From: Anisodus tanguticus | Taxonomy: Eukaryota > Streptophyta > Magnoliopsida > Solanales > Solanaceae | Direction of reading: 5' to 3' | NCBI GenBank assembly: GCA_034509755.1 | Contig: CM067545.1 | Span: forward strand, 45,749,062-45,813,061 | DNA length: 64,000 nucleotides | Shown here: positions 43,347 to 55,400 of the stretch, piece after piece | Layout: every line of letters begins with the position of its first letter | Position numbering within the stretch: the first letter of the stretch is position 1 | The notes under the pieces: model-generated | Told to the model about the DNA's origin: nothing | Seen by the model: only the letters and a program-made list of their open reading frames with translations | The model's database searches: none | Program-made: the position numbers and the translations under genes

Positions 43347-45838
43347 ATGGCTGTCCAGTGGGCCGGGTCAGCCCGATCCAGACTCTGCCCGTCCCGCTAC
43401 CCGGCCCACCATGCTCCGATTCCCCATAAAAAAAATTATCGATATCGGGGTTCAAACTCGTGACGGGGACTGGGATCGTCCCGCCCGTCCCGATCCCGAC
43501 CCGCCCCATCCTGACCCTGTCCCGCCCCGTCAGCTCCCCTCCCCCTTTGCAAAAATAACTGTTGCAACAACAACCAATTTCAATTTTGGTCGTTGTGCAA
43601 CGGCTATAACAGCCTTTTTTTGCCTCCCCACCCCATACCCCTTTAATATTTATTTTTAACCCCTAAGTTAATATATTTACACTTTAACTCTATTTCTCAA
43701 CTATAAATAACTCATTTTCCTCTTCATTTTTCTCACAAATCTTCCTACAATCTCTCTAATCTCTCAATTTATCTCTCTACAATTCTACATTGCCTACTAA
43801 ATATTATATATTTTTTGCTCATTTATATCAAAGTTAAAAAATTGGGAGTGAAGTTGGCAACTAGCTTGAGGATCATTCATTGAGCAAAGTTTCAATTTTC
43901 AATCTCGATTACACGTCGACGTTTGGTACCTTCGTTCCTTCTTTAAATTATTATTGTTACTTTATTTTAATTATTACACTTAATTTTATTATCTTTAATT
44001 ATTTATTTGCATAATTAAAATGGAAGGATTAAGAGGTATGTTTAAGGGTAAGTGTGCTTCTTCTAGTAGGGGTAACAAGGGCATGAGTACTTCTTCTAGT
44101 AATCTTATTCCTAGTCCCGATGATTTAATTGATTTCACTCATATAGATGAAACTATTTTTTTAATAATATACTATTAGATGATGAGGTAGATGAACTAAA
44201 CTTTAATTTAGACGATAATCTAGATGACACACTCACTAGTGCACCTCAACCTCAGGCTCAGACTGAGTCTCAAACTGGAACTGAAATGCCTCTTATTCTT
44301 CCTAGTATGAGTCGAAGCCCCACACAACGAAAATTAAAATCAGCTGCATGACATTTTTTTGATAGGGACCAAGAGAATCAACTAGCTAGATGTAAAATTT
44401 GTAAAAATGTTTATAAATTTAAAACCATAAAAGGCCAAGGTGGGACGAGAGATTTATTGAGACATGTACAAGGCGAGCACAGAGCTAGGTGGAATCAATA
44501 CTAGGCTAAAAAATTGGGTGTGCCGGCAGAGTCAGGACAAGGTTCACATAGTGTCCCCGACCAAGTACAGGGTCAAATTAACCCGATGACGGGGGAATTT
44601 TTTGTCCTAAATATGATAAAAACAAAGATAGGGAAAATATGGCAAAACTAGTTGCGGTGCAGGGTTTGCCTTTTTCATTTCCTTCCTTTCCTGGTTTTAT
44701 TCATTACATTCGAGAAACATATAATCTTGTTTTTAATGGTTTTCCTAAATCAACTGTTAGAAGAGATGTTTTTAAATTTGCAAGTGAATATCAACCAATA
44801 TTTATGTTATGCATTGTATCATTTTAATGGCAAAGTGGCTATCACTTCTGGCATAGGCCGTAGTACTAACGGTAATTATTATTTAACGGTAACACGTCAT
44901 TTGATAGATCAAAATTGATATATGCAAAAATATATTTTAGCATATAGATATATTGATGATAGGCACACTGGAAGTTTTATTGTACAAAATATTAATGAAA
45001 TTTGTGATTATTATGGAATAAATGATAAAATTATGACTATGTACCGTACGAATTAATTGTCAATGATGAAGTACATTTAGACTTGCTGAAATACTGGAGC
45101 AGAATGAGAATACATTTTCGACACTAGCAAAGATGACCCGAGATGTGTTGAACATTCAAGCGTCATCAATATCGTCTGAAAGCGCTTTTTCTACTGAAAG
45201 ATTTCAAATAGGAGAGCATAGACATTCATTGGCGGGAGACGCATTGGAGATTGCAGTTTTATTCAAAGATTGGATTCGAGCGGAGCATAGAAGGTACAAT
45301 TAACCGGAAATCAACGAAGAAGACAACAACTACAACGAAATCTTGCCTGAGGGAACAGGAAGCAACGTCGAACAGTTTGACCAACAAATTCTAATTCCAA
45401 CCGAAGATCCTCAAGACATTGTGAGGAAATTAGAAAAAGTATGATTAACAATGTAATTTTTTTTAATTACAATTTTACTATGTGATTTGCAACTTTTGAA
45501 CAACACTATAAAGTTGCAATTTTAAAATTATATTACAAAAAAATCATATTTCTATTAAATAATATAAAAGGCACAAAAACAGCATTGGGATATTTTTATT
45601 ACACTATCTTGTTCAATTATTGAAATGTTTATATATATTATTTTTTAAATTAAGTGGCAAAAAAACCCCCAAATCCCGATGCTAACCCGACCCGTCCCCC
45701 CAAATCCCAGCCCATCTTCCGACGGGATGTGGGACGGGCCGGGAAGGTCTCGTCCCGGACCCCCCCCCCCATGACTTTCCTCCTACTGCTCATTATCTGG
45801 AGCTACTTCCTCCCGCATACTTACATGGGACAGCCCTA
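43347..45838 (+). mobile_element. hAT DNA transposon, internally deleted, with 8-bp target-site duplications
   Basis: GTCAAGGT occurs immediately outside both ends (43339-43346 and 45839-45846), an exact 8-bp duplication as hAT elements make. The left terminus ATGGCTGTCC and the inverted right terminus TAGGGCTGTCC match the hAT type. Subterminal regions (43355-43535 and 45660-45770) are rich in short CCCG, GTCCCG and GACGGG repeats in both orientations, a typical transposase-binding arrangement. The interior carries a broken transposase gene. Confidence 0.92.
44020..45444 (+). pseudogene. hAT transposase pseudogene (BED zinc finger, truncated core, C-terminal dimerisation domain)
   Basis: It starts MEGLRGMFKGKCASSSRGNK at 44020. 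A frame change at about 44160 is followed by an acidic stretch (LDDEVDELNFNLDD). A TGA at 44349 lies just before a BED-type finger (CKICKNVYKFKTIKGQGG, then DLLRHVQGEHRARW). A TAG at 44503 follows. The core has GLPFSFPSFPGFIHYIRETY, LTVTRHLIDQN with a stop, and YIDDRHTGSFI. At about 45050 it is cut short before the second catalytic Asp and joins directly to the dimerisation region (SISSESAFSTERFQIGEHRH, then ALEIAVLFKDWIRAEHRR). hAT transposase cuts and pastes the element; this copy cannot do so. Confidence 0.9.
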
Positions 45839-45892
45839 GTCAAGGTAATCATACTCACCGAATTCGATATATTATCACATGGCATGTACAAT

Positions 45893-46053
45893 AGAACTAA
45901 AAGCAAAAAAAGATAGGGATTTAATAGCTCAGTAGTTTGTCTACCTGAATTTTCACTTAGTGAGGGTTCGAATCCTCACGTTGTAATCCCCTCCCCATTT
46001 CCCTACCCCTACCCCTTATGTAATAAAAGAAAATAAAAAAAAGAACTAAAAGC
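45893..46053 (+). mobile_element. tRNA-derived SINE with 12-bp target-site duplications
   Basis: The body 45905-46041 has a tRNA-like head: GGGATTTAATAGCTCAGTAG (A box) and GTGAGGGTTCGAATCCTCAC (B box) with AATCCC pairing GGGATT, then a C-rich body and an A-rich tail. AGAACTAAAAGC flanks it on both sides (45893-45904 and 46042-46053), which identifies a retroposed SINE rather than a tRNA gene. It lies just beyond the hAT element and about 400 bp from the GTPase stop codon. Confidence 0.8.
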
Positions 46054-46442
46054 GCAAAAGTGTTCTGACCAATTTACATGCACGGCATAGTCATTAGATT
46101 GCACCAATGCTAAAAAAATATACTGTATACACAAAAATATACGGAGAGTGGGACATTATGTCATATAGCAAATTTAAGAAAACTTGTACACCCCTTTCTG
46201 ATACAAAACAAAGGAAACAGAAATGGTGCACACTATATCAAAGATCTTTGTATAAACTTCAAAGATCTTTGTATTATGAGCCTTTCAACTTTACCCTACT
46301 ATTTCAAGAACCTCACAATAAGTCAAAAGAATGAATTGGAACATATTACAAGACAAGCTTTTCACAGAGCTAGCTATTATGTCCTGAAAATGTATACCAT
46401 TACATGGAAAAGAAAAATAAAAGAGAAAAATAAGAAAGATCA

Positions 46443-49400
46443 TCAGACGATAATATCTGAACGCTTAAACCTCGAACTGCTGATATCTTGTGTGCTGGCA
46501 AATCTTGGGATGCTATAATTGTCAGGTGTGGACATGGGCTGCTGTGGGTAAAGCGTGGGAGGAGGTGTGAGGTTGCGCTGAGCTGGTAAAGGAGGGAGTG
46601 CATTGTACTTGTAAGAGTCACCGATACACCTGCAACAAGCGGAAGACAAATTATTGAATACGAAATAAAGAACAAGATAACATACGAGCTAGTGAAAACA
46701 AGACAAGTAAAAGAAAACACCGCTGTCACTGAATATGGTACTATAAAACATAAAAGTCTCTCCGCCCCAATCAACCATATATTCATCGTGACACCCGACA
46801 CTATAGAACAAGTATAGCAAGCATTCATCCATCCACTATTAAGCACAAAGACTAAAGGTGCAATTGCTGAGTTAATCTTTATTGGACAGCTATCGAAATA
46901 TTTTTCACGTGATTTTTTTCCCATTCTCCTCCCCTCGTCTTAAGAAAGAGGAGTATCTATCTAGCTGATTCGAGGTGATCATCACATACTATCCATGACA
47001 CTTGAGAAGTTCACCTTAAACAGCCACATGCCAAGCACCACAACAATATTGGGAAGGTAGACATTCAACTATATTTCACGTTATTACTATTGAAACATAA
47101 AACAGAAACCCATAACACAAAATAGCAAGTAATTTTGGAAGAGTCGACAACAATAGATGGAAGGTGGTTTTCTATAAGTATGGAAGGCTTTAACAGCAAC
47201 CAAATTTCACCGAATTCAACAGGCATACCTTGAACTTTTACTTTTATAAAACTGATCATCATCATTTGAAATTTCGCTCGATTGCTGCAGTGGTTTCTGA
47301 ACTGGGGAAGACCAATGATTACCAGGTAGATCATCTGAGAAGTATCTCCTCCTGATTAACTGAAAATAGTGAACCCCACACTTCAATAATGTAGGATAGA
47401 TCAAGTAAATCTCACTTTAGATGCAAAGAAATATAATACAGACCATGCGGAAAAACTTCATGACAGCCTCTTTGTCATATCTTGCTCCCTTAGCGGCCTG
47501 CAAGATTTCAAGGGGTGAAAACATTACACATGCAAATCCATCACCATTTTTCAAGGAAATGTTTAAACTTAAATCAATAAAGACCAATGAGATAAACTCA
47601 ACATTCTCCGTGATTATTTGTCACAAGACTTATTACAGACAGATGCATGTTTAAAACTTTCGAGGGGAGTTGTTGGGGCAGGGGTTGGGGGGAGCAAGGG
47701 TAAAATAAAGCAATTGGGTTATAGAGAAAGCATGTTTAAAAAAAAAAAAAAGGCAGCCCAGTGCACAAAGCATCCCGCATTAGCAGGGTCCAGGGAAGGG
47801 CCGCGCCCCAAGGGGTGTGACGTAGACGGCCTACCCTAATGCAAGCATTAGTGGCTGCTTCCACGGTTCGAAATCCGTGACATCTAGGTCACAGGGAGAC
47901 AAATTTACTGTTGCTTCAGGGCTGCTCCCCTATCTCAATTACTCAAATCTGATTAATTCTGAACCAATAATAAAGGTAACGAGCAAAAGCTTAGCCATGA
48001 AGAAGAATAAAGTGATGGATTAAATTGGGATTTGCCAATTAATCTAGCAATTATTCAAATCTGATTAGTTCTGAACCAATAATAAAAGTATGATCAGAGA
48101 ATGTCCAAGAATGAAAAAACTATCCAAAAAAAAAAAAAAAAAAGAAAATAACCAAGTGGAAGAAGGAAAAAGCATCATGTCCCCTTGGTTCAGTTGACAA
48201 ACTATATAAGTCAACAATCTCTTTCTTCATGTACGAGACTGTCAGCTTTATATTCTAAACTATATATATGTACCAAAAGAAATATAGCTATTCCCATTCA
48301 GATAATTCCTAAATAAGACTCTTGGTAGCAGGCAACCTTTTTTTTTTCCTCTTCAAATACAAGAAAAATTGTGCATGGTAGAGCTCAGGAGTAGGTTTGA
48401 GAACAGGGTAAGATAATCTCCTTAACATTTAAATAAAAAAAGAGTTTCAGACCTTTATGCATGCACATCACTAGACTGCTAATACTAAGCATTTTTAACC
48501 CAACGAGAAGAAGATGAAAACTTAAATTGCTATGCCAATAAAGACTTGGCTTGACAAGAGTGAACACTGCACAACAACAAACTGATCTTAACATACTAGA
48601 ATTTATGTTGCCTGAAAGACGGTTGTTTTTCCGTACAATACAAGATGCATCACTCTTTGAAGTTCTCAAATGTGAATCAATACAATTTATGTTAATATAA
48701 AATTACCGCAATAAGACCTCCACCACCAGGAAAACTCTCAGTTAATGGGATCTCTTCACTTGAAGGAAGTAGACCTTGCTTCTCAACCCACTGGCGAGCC
48801 ATATCAACAAGATTGCCACTGCTTCCTCTAACACCCTCTTTGTTAGCGATGTCTGCTTTATTGCCAATGACAATGTAAGGAACAGGGAGACCACCAGGAC
48901 CTCCTGAAGCTAGAGGAGCCGAAAATGTCCCTGCTGTTGCTATCTCTACAGCCCACTTCTGCAAGCTTGTCTTTGTCCTTGTTTGAGATAGATCATATAC
49001 AAAGATAACACCTAAAGTTGAAATTGAAAATCGGCCATATTAGTTTTCATCCGACTATCATCAGGATGAATAGTTATACAAAGTGATATATTTCCACCGC
49101 CTTAGAGAGATCTAGTATACAAAAGTAACACCTAGAGTGGAAATAAAAACGATTTCACCCAACTATCATCAGAAGTCAGAACGTATACATACGGAAAGAG
49201 AGTCATCCATTGCCCTCTCCCAAATGAGGGGAAAATATAAGTAACAAAAAGTTTGATGATGACAAACATGTGAAAACATCTCTGGTTTCTGTTTAAATAA
49301 ACAAACATAATAAGTAATCTAGAACATTTTCATGGTTTAACCATCTTCTGACATTAATTATCAGGTACCAGCTACAGGTCATCAAGAATAATATTGTACA

Positions 49401-52400
49401 TGTTTGCATCAGAAAAAAAATTAGGCATATAAAACAGTATAAGAGATGAAGCTAATTTCTCACCATTAATTTGTGAGTAGAACAGACATCGGCAGTCTTT
49501 GTAACGATCATGTCCCGATATATCCCAGAGTTCAATAAAAAAATCTCTCTCGGCATCACCTTTTATGCTAGTTGAAGAGCTACCACAATTTCCATAGGTA
49601 GTGTGCTTTACAGAAGAAACAGGAAAAAATTAGTTTTGATGTGCATTCTCAGCACATTTTCATACTATAAGGAGAACAAAGTTATCTGTGAATTCATACT
49701 TTTACTCCAACTGTACATCCAATTGTTTGAGGAGTTTGAGCGACGGAAGAACCATTGAGTATCAGATGAACAAGAGAAGTCTTCCCCACACCTACCAGAA
49801 AATATGAAGAAGAAAATTGGTGAAACTAGGAGCTGAAAAGTGAAAACAAGGAATCACTGTGTATAGATAGAAACAGAGAAGCTATGATCCTGGACTTCTT
49901 ACAAAGTCTGAATATCACAGGGAAAGAAGCTAACGCCAAACAGGAAAGAGTTGAATACTTAATAAGAAGACTACATCAGGATGAACTTAGATTAAATAAA
50001 TTGTTGACTAAAACCTAATGTATCCAGCGAAACATTCCACCAGTGCTTCATTTGATGTATCCAGGATTTTTCACAACGGATAAAGCCAAGCACGACTTTG
50101 AAAGCAAAAAGAACACAGGAAAAGTAACAAGCGGTAAATGGAGCAACCATTTTCACTATCTTCCCAACTACATAAATGCCCAACTCTACAAATAAATTTT
50201 AAGTGGTGATCCTCTACTGCTTTGTTTTATTGTTGTTGCTTCTTATTTTCAATAAAATGGTCATCTTCAAAGACTAGTAAAGGCTACGAAGAAGCTGTAG
50301 GTTGTAATTTCTTCCTTCGCACAAATAAAGACAAATATGGGAGCTATGCAGTCATTGTTTGAAGTGGAATCGCAATTACTATCAGAGTGTCTTGCTTCAG
50401 GTCCAGTATGATATCCGTGCATCATCTGTTACATATATAATGGTCAAACTCCAAAAAGAGCTTCGATTTTTTTTAATTGAACCCCCCACCACCACTCCAC
50501 CCCACCACCCAACCCCCCAAAAAAGGGCTTCAATTAGCCTAAGTTTTCTAAAACAGAGGATAAGAATATGAAACTTCTTCAATCCAACATTACTTGACAT
50601 ATACTTATCTGCTTCATTTTGATTCATAAATGAGACGATAATGAGTTTCAGATGACTGATCTGTCAGTTTTGTTCAAGATTCAGAGGATGCCACGGACTG
50701 ATAATCCATTTCAGCAAAGTGTTACCTAAGCAGAAGAGAGAGAGAGGGAGGGGGGAGGCCGGGGAGGGATGATCTCTTGAGTTCACTAAGTATAGTACTC
50801 AGGTTATGTTATGTATTAAAAATGGATCATTTACATGAATCCATGCACTAGCCTAATGGCAAAGAAGCTAAAAAGTCAAAGGCCGTCAGACTGGTGGAAA
50901 ACTGCTGTGATTAGATGCAGTATTCTACACTCCATGTCAAGGACCGTGATGCTAGTCCAGCAATTTTAAGTGGAAAAATCAAAGCTCAGAATAGGAAAGT
51001 AAGTATAAATATACATCGGATCATTGCAATATCCTTATCAAGTAGCATTTGGACTTTGAAACATTCCTATTTAAAAGCAACTTAGTGAAGTACAGTTTCC
51101 AACATAAGATGACCACATTAATTGGCTACAGGCGTACAGCTTATGTCAGAGAGTGGAGCTGCTTTGAATATTTTGACCTAGTCATTCAAAGCATTATGTG
51201 GAATTCGCTGAAAGAATAAGAACTCCCAATGTGAAGAATTTTACGTTTACAAAAATTTCAGTAAAGCAGAGGAAGAGAGGCAAAATGGAGCTATATATGA
51301 TTAAAGGAATTTTAGAGCTGAAGTGCTTGCTGACGAAGCCAAAATATTTGGTCTCTGAGTTGATGGGAAAAGCTGAAGACATTGCCACAAGATTTGAATT
51401 AAAACACATGCCTGAAATTCCTCAGTAGCCATGCTTATGTAGGAACAGTGGGTGAAAATGATAAGCAGAAAAATCAATTGCATAAAGAAGCATCTCGTGA
51501 CGATTCTGATGACAATTATTTATACTATCCAAACAGCTAAAGATCTTCATCAGGAGGATCTGAAGCATTTCCAGTCATTGGGTGAAAGGTGTAAGCCTGT
51601 GATTGACGGTAATGTGCTTGAGACTGCGTCAAGGTTAAGCTGGGAGCCCATGGTTATGTGTTGAGCATGTCACCAGATAAAGGACATAAACCATCCTCTT
51701 CTTTTGGATGTCATGGCTATCAATTGGTTACAATTAGATTGGTGTGAGGTAGAAGTTAACATCCAAAAAAAATTCAAGTGATAAATGGGAGGTCAATTTG
51801 ATAATGATGGCTGGCCCCAGATTCTGCAGTTGAAAGATTGGCCTCCATCTGATTTATTTGATGAACGATTACTTCCTTAGCAGCTTTCCTTTTAAGGAGT
51901 ACACAACACACATCCACAAAGTGGCTACCTAAATCTTGCTGCCGAACTGCTAAAAGGGTCGTTGAAGCCTGAGATGGGACCATAGACATCTATTGCTTAT
52001 GAGTTCCTCAAGGGCTGGGGCATTAAGAATCTGTGAGTAAGCTGCATCATGATATGTCTGATGCGGTGAATGTGTCGACACATACTTTAGCAATAACCTG
52101 ACACCTGACCAGCTTTCAGAAAATATGACCCTGAAAACAAAGCTTGCTGCTCAAAGTAAAAGGGAACTTCAGATGGCTGAGGACAAGAAAGAATGTGAAA
52201 ATGAAGTATCATCTTTAGTTGATTGAGCGTCCGCCCTGTCCTAGGTGAGAGATGATGTAGAATAGATAAAGGACTAACAGATCTATTCGCAGTTCAGAGC
52301 TTGAGTAGTGAACCAAATTGTGACAATCAATCAATTGTTGCATCTGCTTCCTGTTCGAGCCAGGGGGAGACACCAGCACTGAGGTGGTAACAAATGGTGC

Positions 52401-55400
52401 AAGAATATAATAAGCACTTGAAGCAAGTGCAGGAATTAAGATAGATCATGGTAAAAGTGATGAGTGAAAAGATAACCCAGTGATCGGAAAAGGTGAAAGT
52501 ATTTGATGATATAGAAGGTGGTGCACTCTGAGACATCTTTAGAAGGCAAGATGTTCCGAAGTTAGAGGAATATCTCAGGGAGAACTTCAGAGAGTTCAGG
52601 CATATCCACTGTTGCCTGGTGCCACCGGCTATTCACCCTATGTATAAAAGGAGCTGCATATGTGGCTGAAAGGCCAGAAAGAGCCGAATAGGGGCATATT
52701 TTGCTTTCGAAACTTCTGCTAAGTTAACAAAGTCACTACCACAGGAGCTTAATGCATTAGATGTACTAACTACTGATTTTAACATCATAAAGCACTGTAA
52801 TCCACAACTAACGAAGCTTTCAGTTTAAAGTGCTTTGTCGCGCTCTCAATCTATTGAACGCACAACCTAATGGATGATCAAGAGAAGAAATTCAGCATAC
52901 AATATCAATTGAATGAACTATACAGAGGGCATTCAGAAGATATACAAAACATTTGGTTCATTTCAACAACAAAAAACAAATGATATCCAAAAGATATTGC
53001 TACATTTTAAGATTGAGCAACTAAACCCAGAAAATGATTTATCAAGAGCGAATGAGGCTGTTTAGATTGTACATACTTCTAAGGACGAATACATGCACCA
53101 ATATCTGTTGTCATCATAATATTGAAAGAAATTCATTTTATTTTTTTCTTGACATATAGATCATCAAAAAAATTATATCTGTCTACTCTTAATTATCAGC
53201 TTTCCCCATACATTTACACCATCACCAAGCAACAACCCCTATGGTGTTCAATGGCATCTAACATATTAGCAATCATTACTATGTTTTCAAAGGGATGTAA
53301 CAATATGTAGTACCCATACCCTCCAAATTTAGTAGGTTAACAAAAATTCTTGCAGTTATAAACAGTTTAATGTCTCATTACCAATTCTTTAGTAACAATT
53401 CTAGAACCGTGTAAAGATGTGCCACTTGGGCCTAACTCAACCCCAAAAACTAGCACATGGATTACCTAAGTCCACATCAGCAGACCATTTTCCCCAGCCA
53501 ATGTGGGACCTAAAACCCACTCTAATAAATAGCAACCTCTAGATTCTAAATAAACTCTTTATTATCTTGTATTGATCTAAATTTCCAAATTGCGAGAAGT
53601 CCAAAAGAACCTATTGTTGTTTTTTTGGATAAAGGTGGTGTCCAAGCCAGTTGTGTGCACCTCGACTAAGCCCTATTTATCATTAGTCTCTATTGGGATT
53701 TTGGAACCCTGGTTTTCCATAGTTTGACTTTTCACCCACTTCATTGATCGCGCGCTAAGCCACATCCTCGAAAGCAGCTCAAAAGCAACTATGTCCATTA
53801 ATCAGAGACCTCAAACTATTAGCATCTATTATTTGTTATCACCGGTCTTCAAGCATTTCTGAATCTATGCAACTACATTTTACCATCAAACTCCAAGCTA
53901 CTACAACAACAACAAACTATTAGCATCTATTATTTGTTATCACCGGTCTTCAAGCATTTCTGAATCTATGCAACTACATTTTACCATCAAACTCCAAGCT
54001 ACAACAACAACAACATATCCAGTGAAATCCCACAACGTGGGGTCTGGGGAGGGTAGAGTGTACGCAGACCTTAACTCTACCTTGGTAAGTAGAGCAGCTG
54101 TTTCCGAGAGACCCTCGCAAGACAAAGTATAAACACAAGCAAGAGCAAAGCAACAGAAATGGTCAAACCCGGTCAAAAAAAATTAAAGCAGTATGAAAAT
54201 GCTGGTATCACTAGTCTTCAAGCATTTCTGAATCTATGCAACTACATTTTACCATCAAACTCCAAGATACAACAACAACAATAACAACATACCCAGTGAA
54301 ATTCCACAACGTGGGTCTGGGAGGGTAGAGTGTACGCAGACCTTACCTCTACCTTGGTAGGTAGAGCGGCAGTTTCCGAGAGACCTCGACTCAAGACAAA
54401 GCATAAACACAAGCACAAGCACAGCAAAAGCAAGAGAAACGGTCAAATCCGATCAAAAAAATTTAAAGAAGTATGAAAATGCTGGTATCAAAAGCGAATA
54501 AGGCATGCTAGCGCATTCTGAAAAAGTAAGCAGTAACTAGTGCAGGTAGATAAGCTAAGCAAAGTACACTAAATGACACATAGCAGCAGAAATCAAACTA
54601 CAGGGCACTAATAAAGCAATATTGCACCTATTAGTATGATAGGCTAAGCGGGCCTACAATAATAACATTACAACTATCAATTCGCAAGCGTAAGTAGGAC
54701 TATGCTCAACTACTTACTACCCTTCTACCCTAATTCGTGTCCTCCACAACCCCCTATCTAATGTCATGTCCTCAGTAAGTTGCACCTGCGCCATATCCCG
54801 TCCAATCACCTCTCCCCAATACTTATTCGGCCTACCTCTACCCCTCCTGAACCCGTCCATAGCCAACCTCTCACACCTCCGCACTGTGGCATTTGTGTCT
54901 CTCCTCTGCACATGCCCAAACCATTTCAACCTCGCTTCCCGCATCTTATCCTCCACTGAGGCCACTCCCACTCTGTCCTGGATATCATCATTTCTAATCA
55001 TATCCCTCCTTGTATGCCCGCACATCGATCTAAGCATCCTCATCTCCGCAACTTCCATCTTTTGGATGTGCAAAGTCTTGATTGGCCAATACTCCGCCCA
55101 TTACAACATAGTCAGTCTAACCACCGCCTTATAGAACTTGCCTTTAAGTTTTGGTGGCTCCTTTTTGTCGCATAAGACTTCAAACGCGAGCCTCCATTTC
55201 ATCCACCCTACCCCAATACGATGTGTGACATCGTCATCAATCTCTCCATCCCCTTGGATAATAGACCCGAGATACTTGAAGCTTCCTTTCTTTGAAATGA
55301 CCTGAGTATCAAGTCTCACCTCTACGTCCGGATCAAAGTCGCTCCCGTTCCTGAACTTGCACTCCAAGTATTCTGTCTTGGTCCTACTCAGCTAGAACCC

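Noticed and set aside
45913..45989. Functional tRNA gene
   Set aside because: It has A and B boxes, but the 12-bp direct duplications and A-rich tail identify a SINE, and the anticodon arm does not pair well.
46400..46924. 174-codon minus-strand frame overlapping the LIP1 last exon
   Set aside because: It is in a different frame from the coding exon 46443-46629 and mostly covers intron; the true frame is fixed by splice phase and family similarity.
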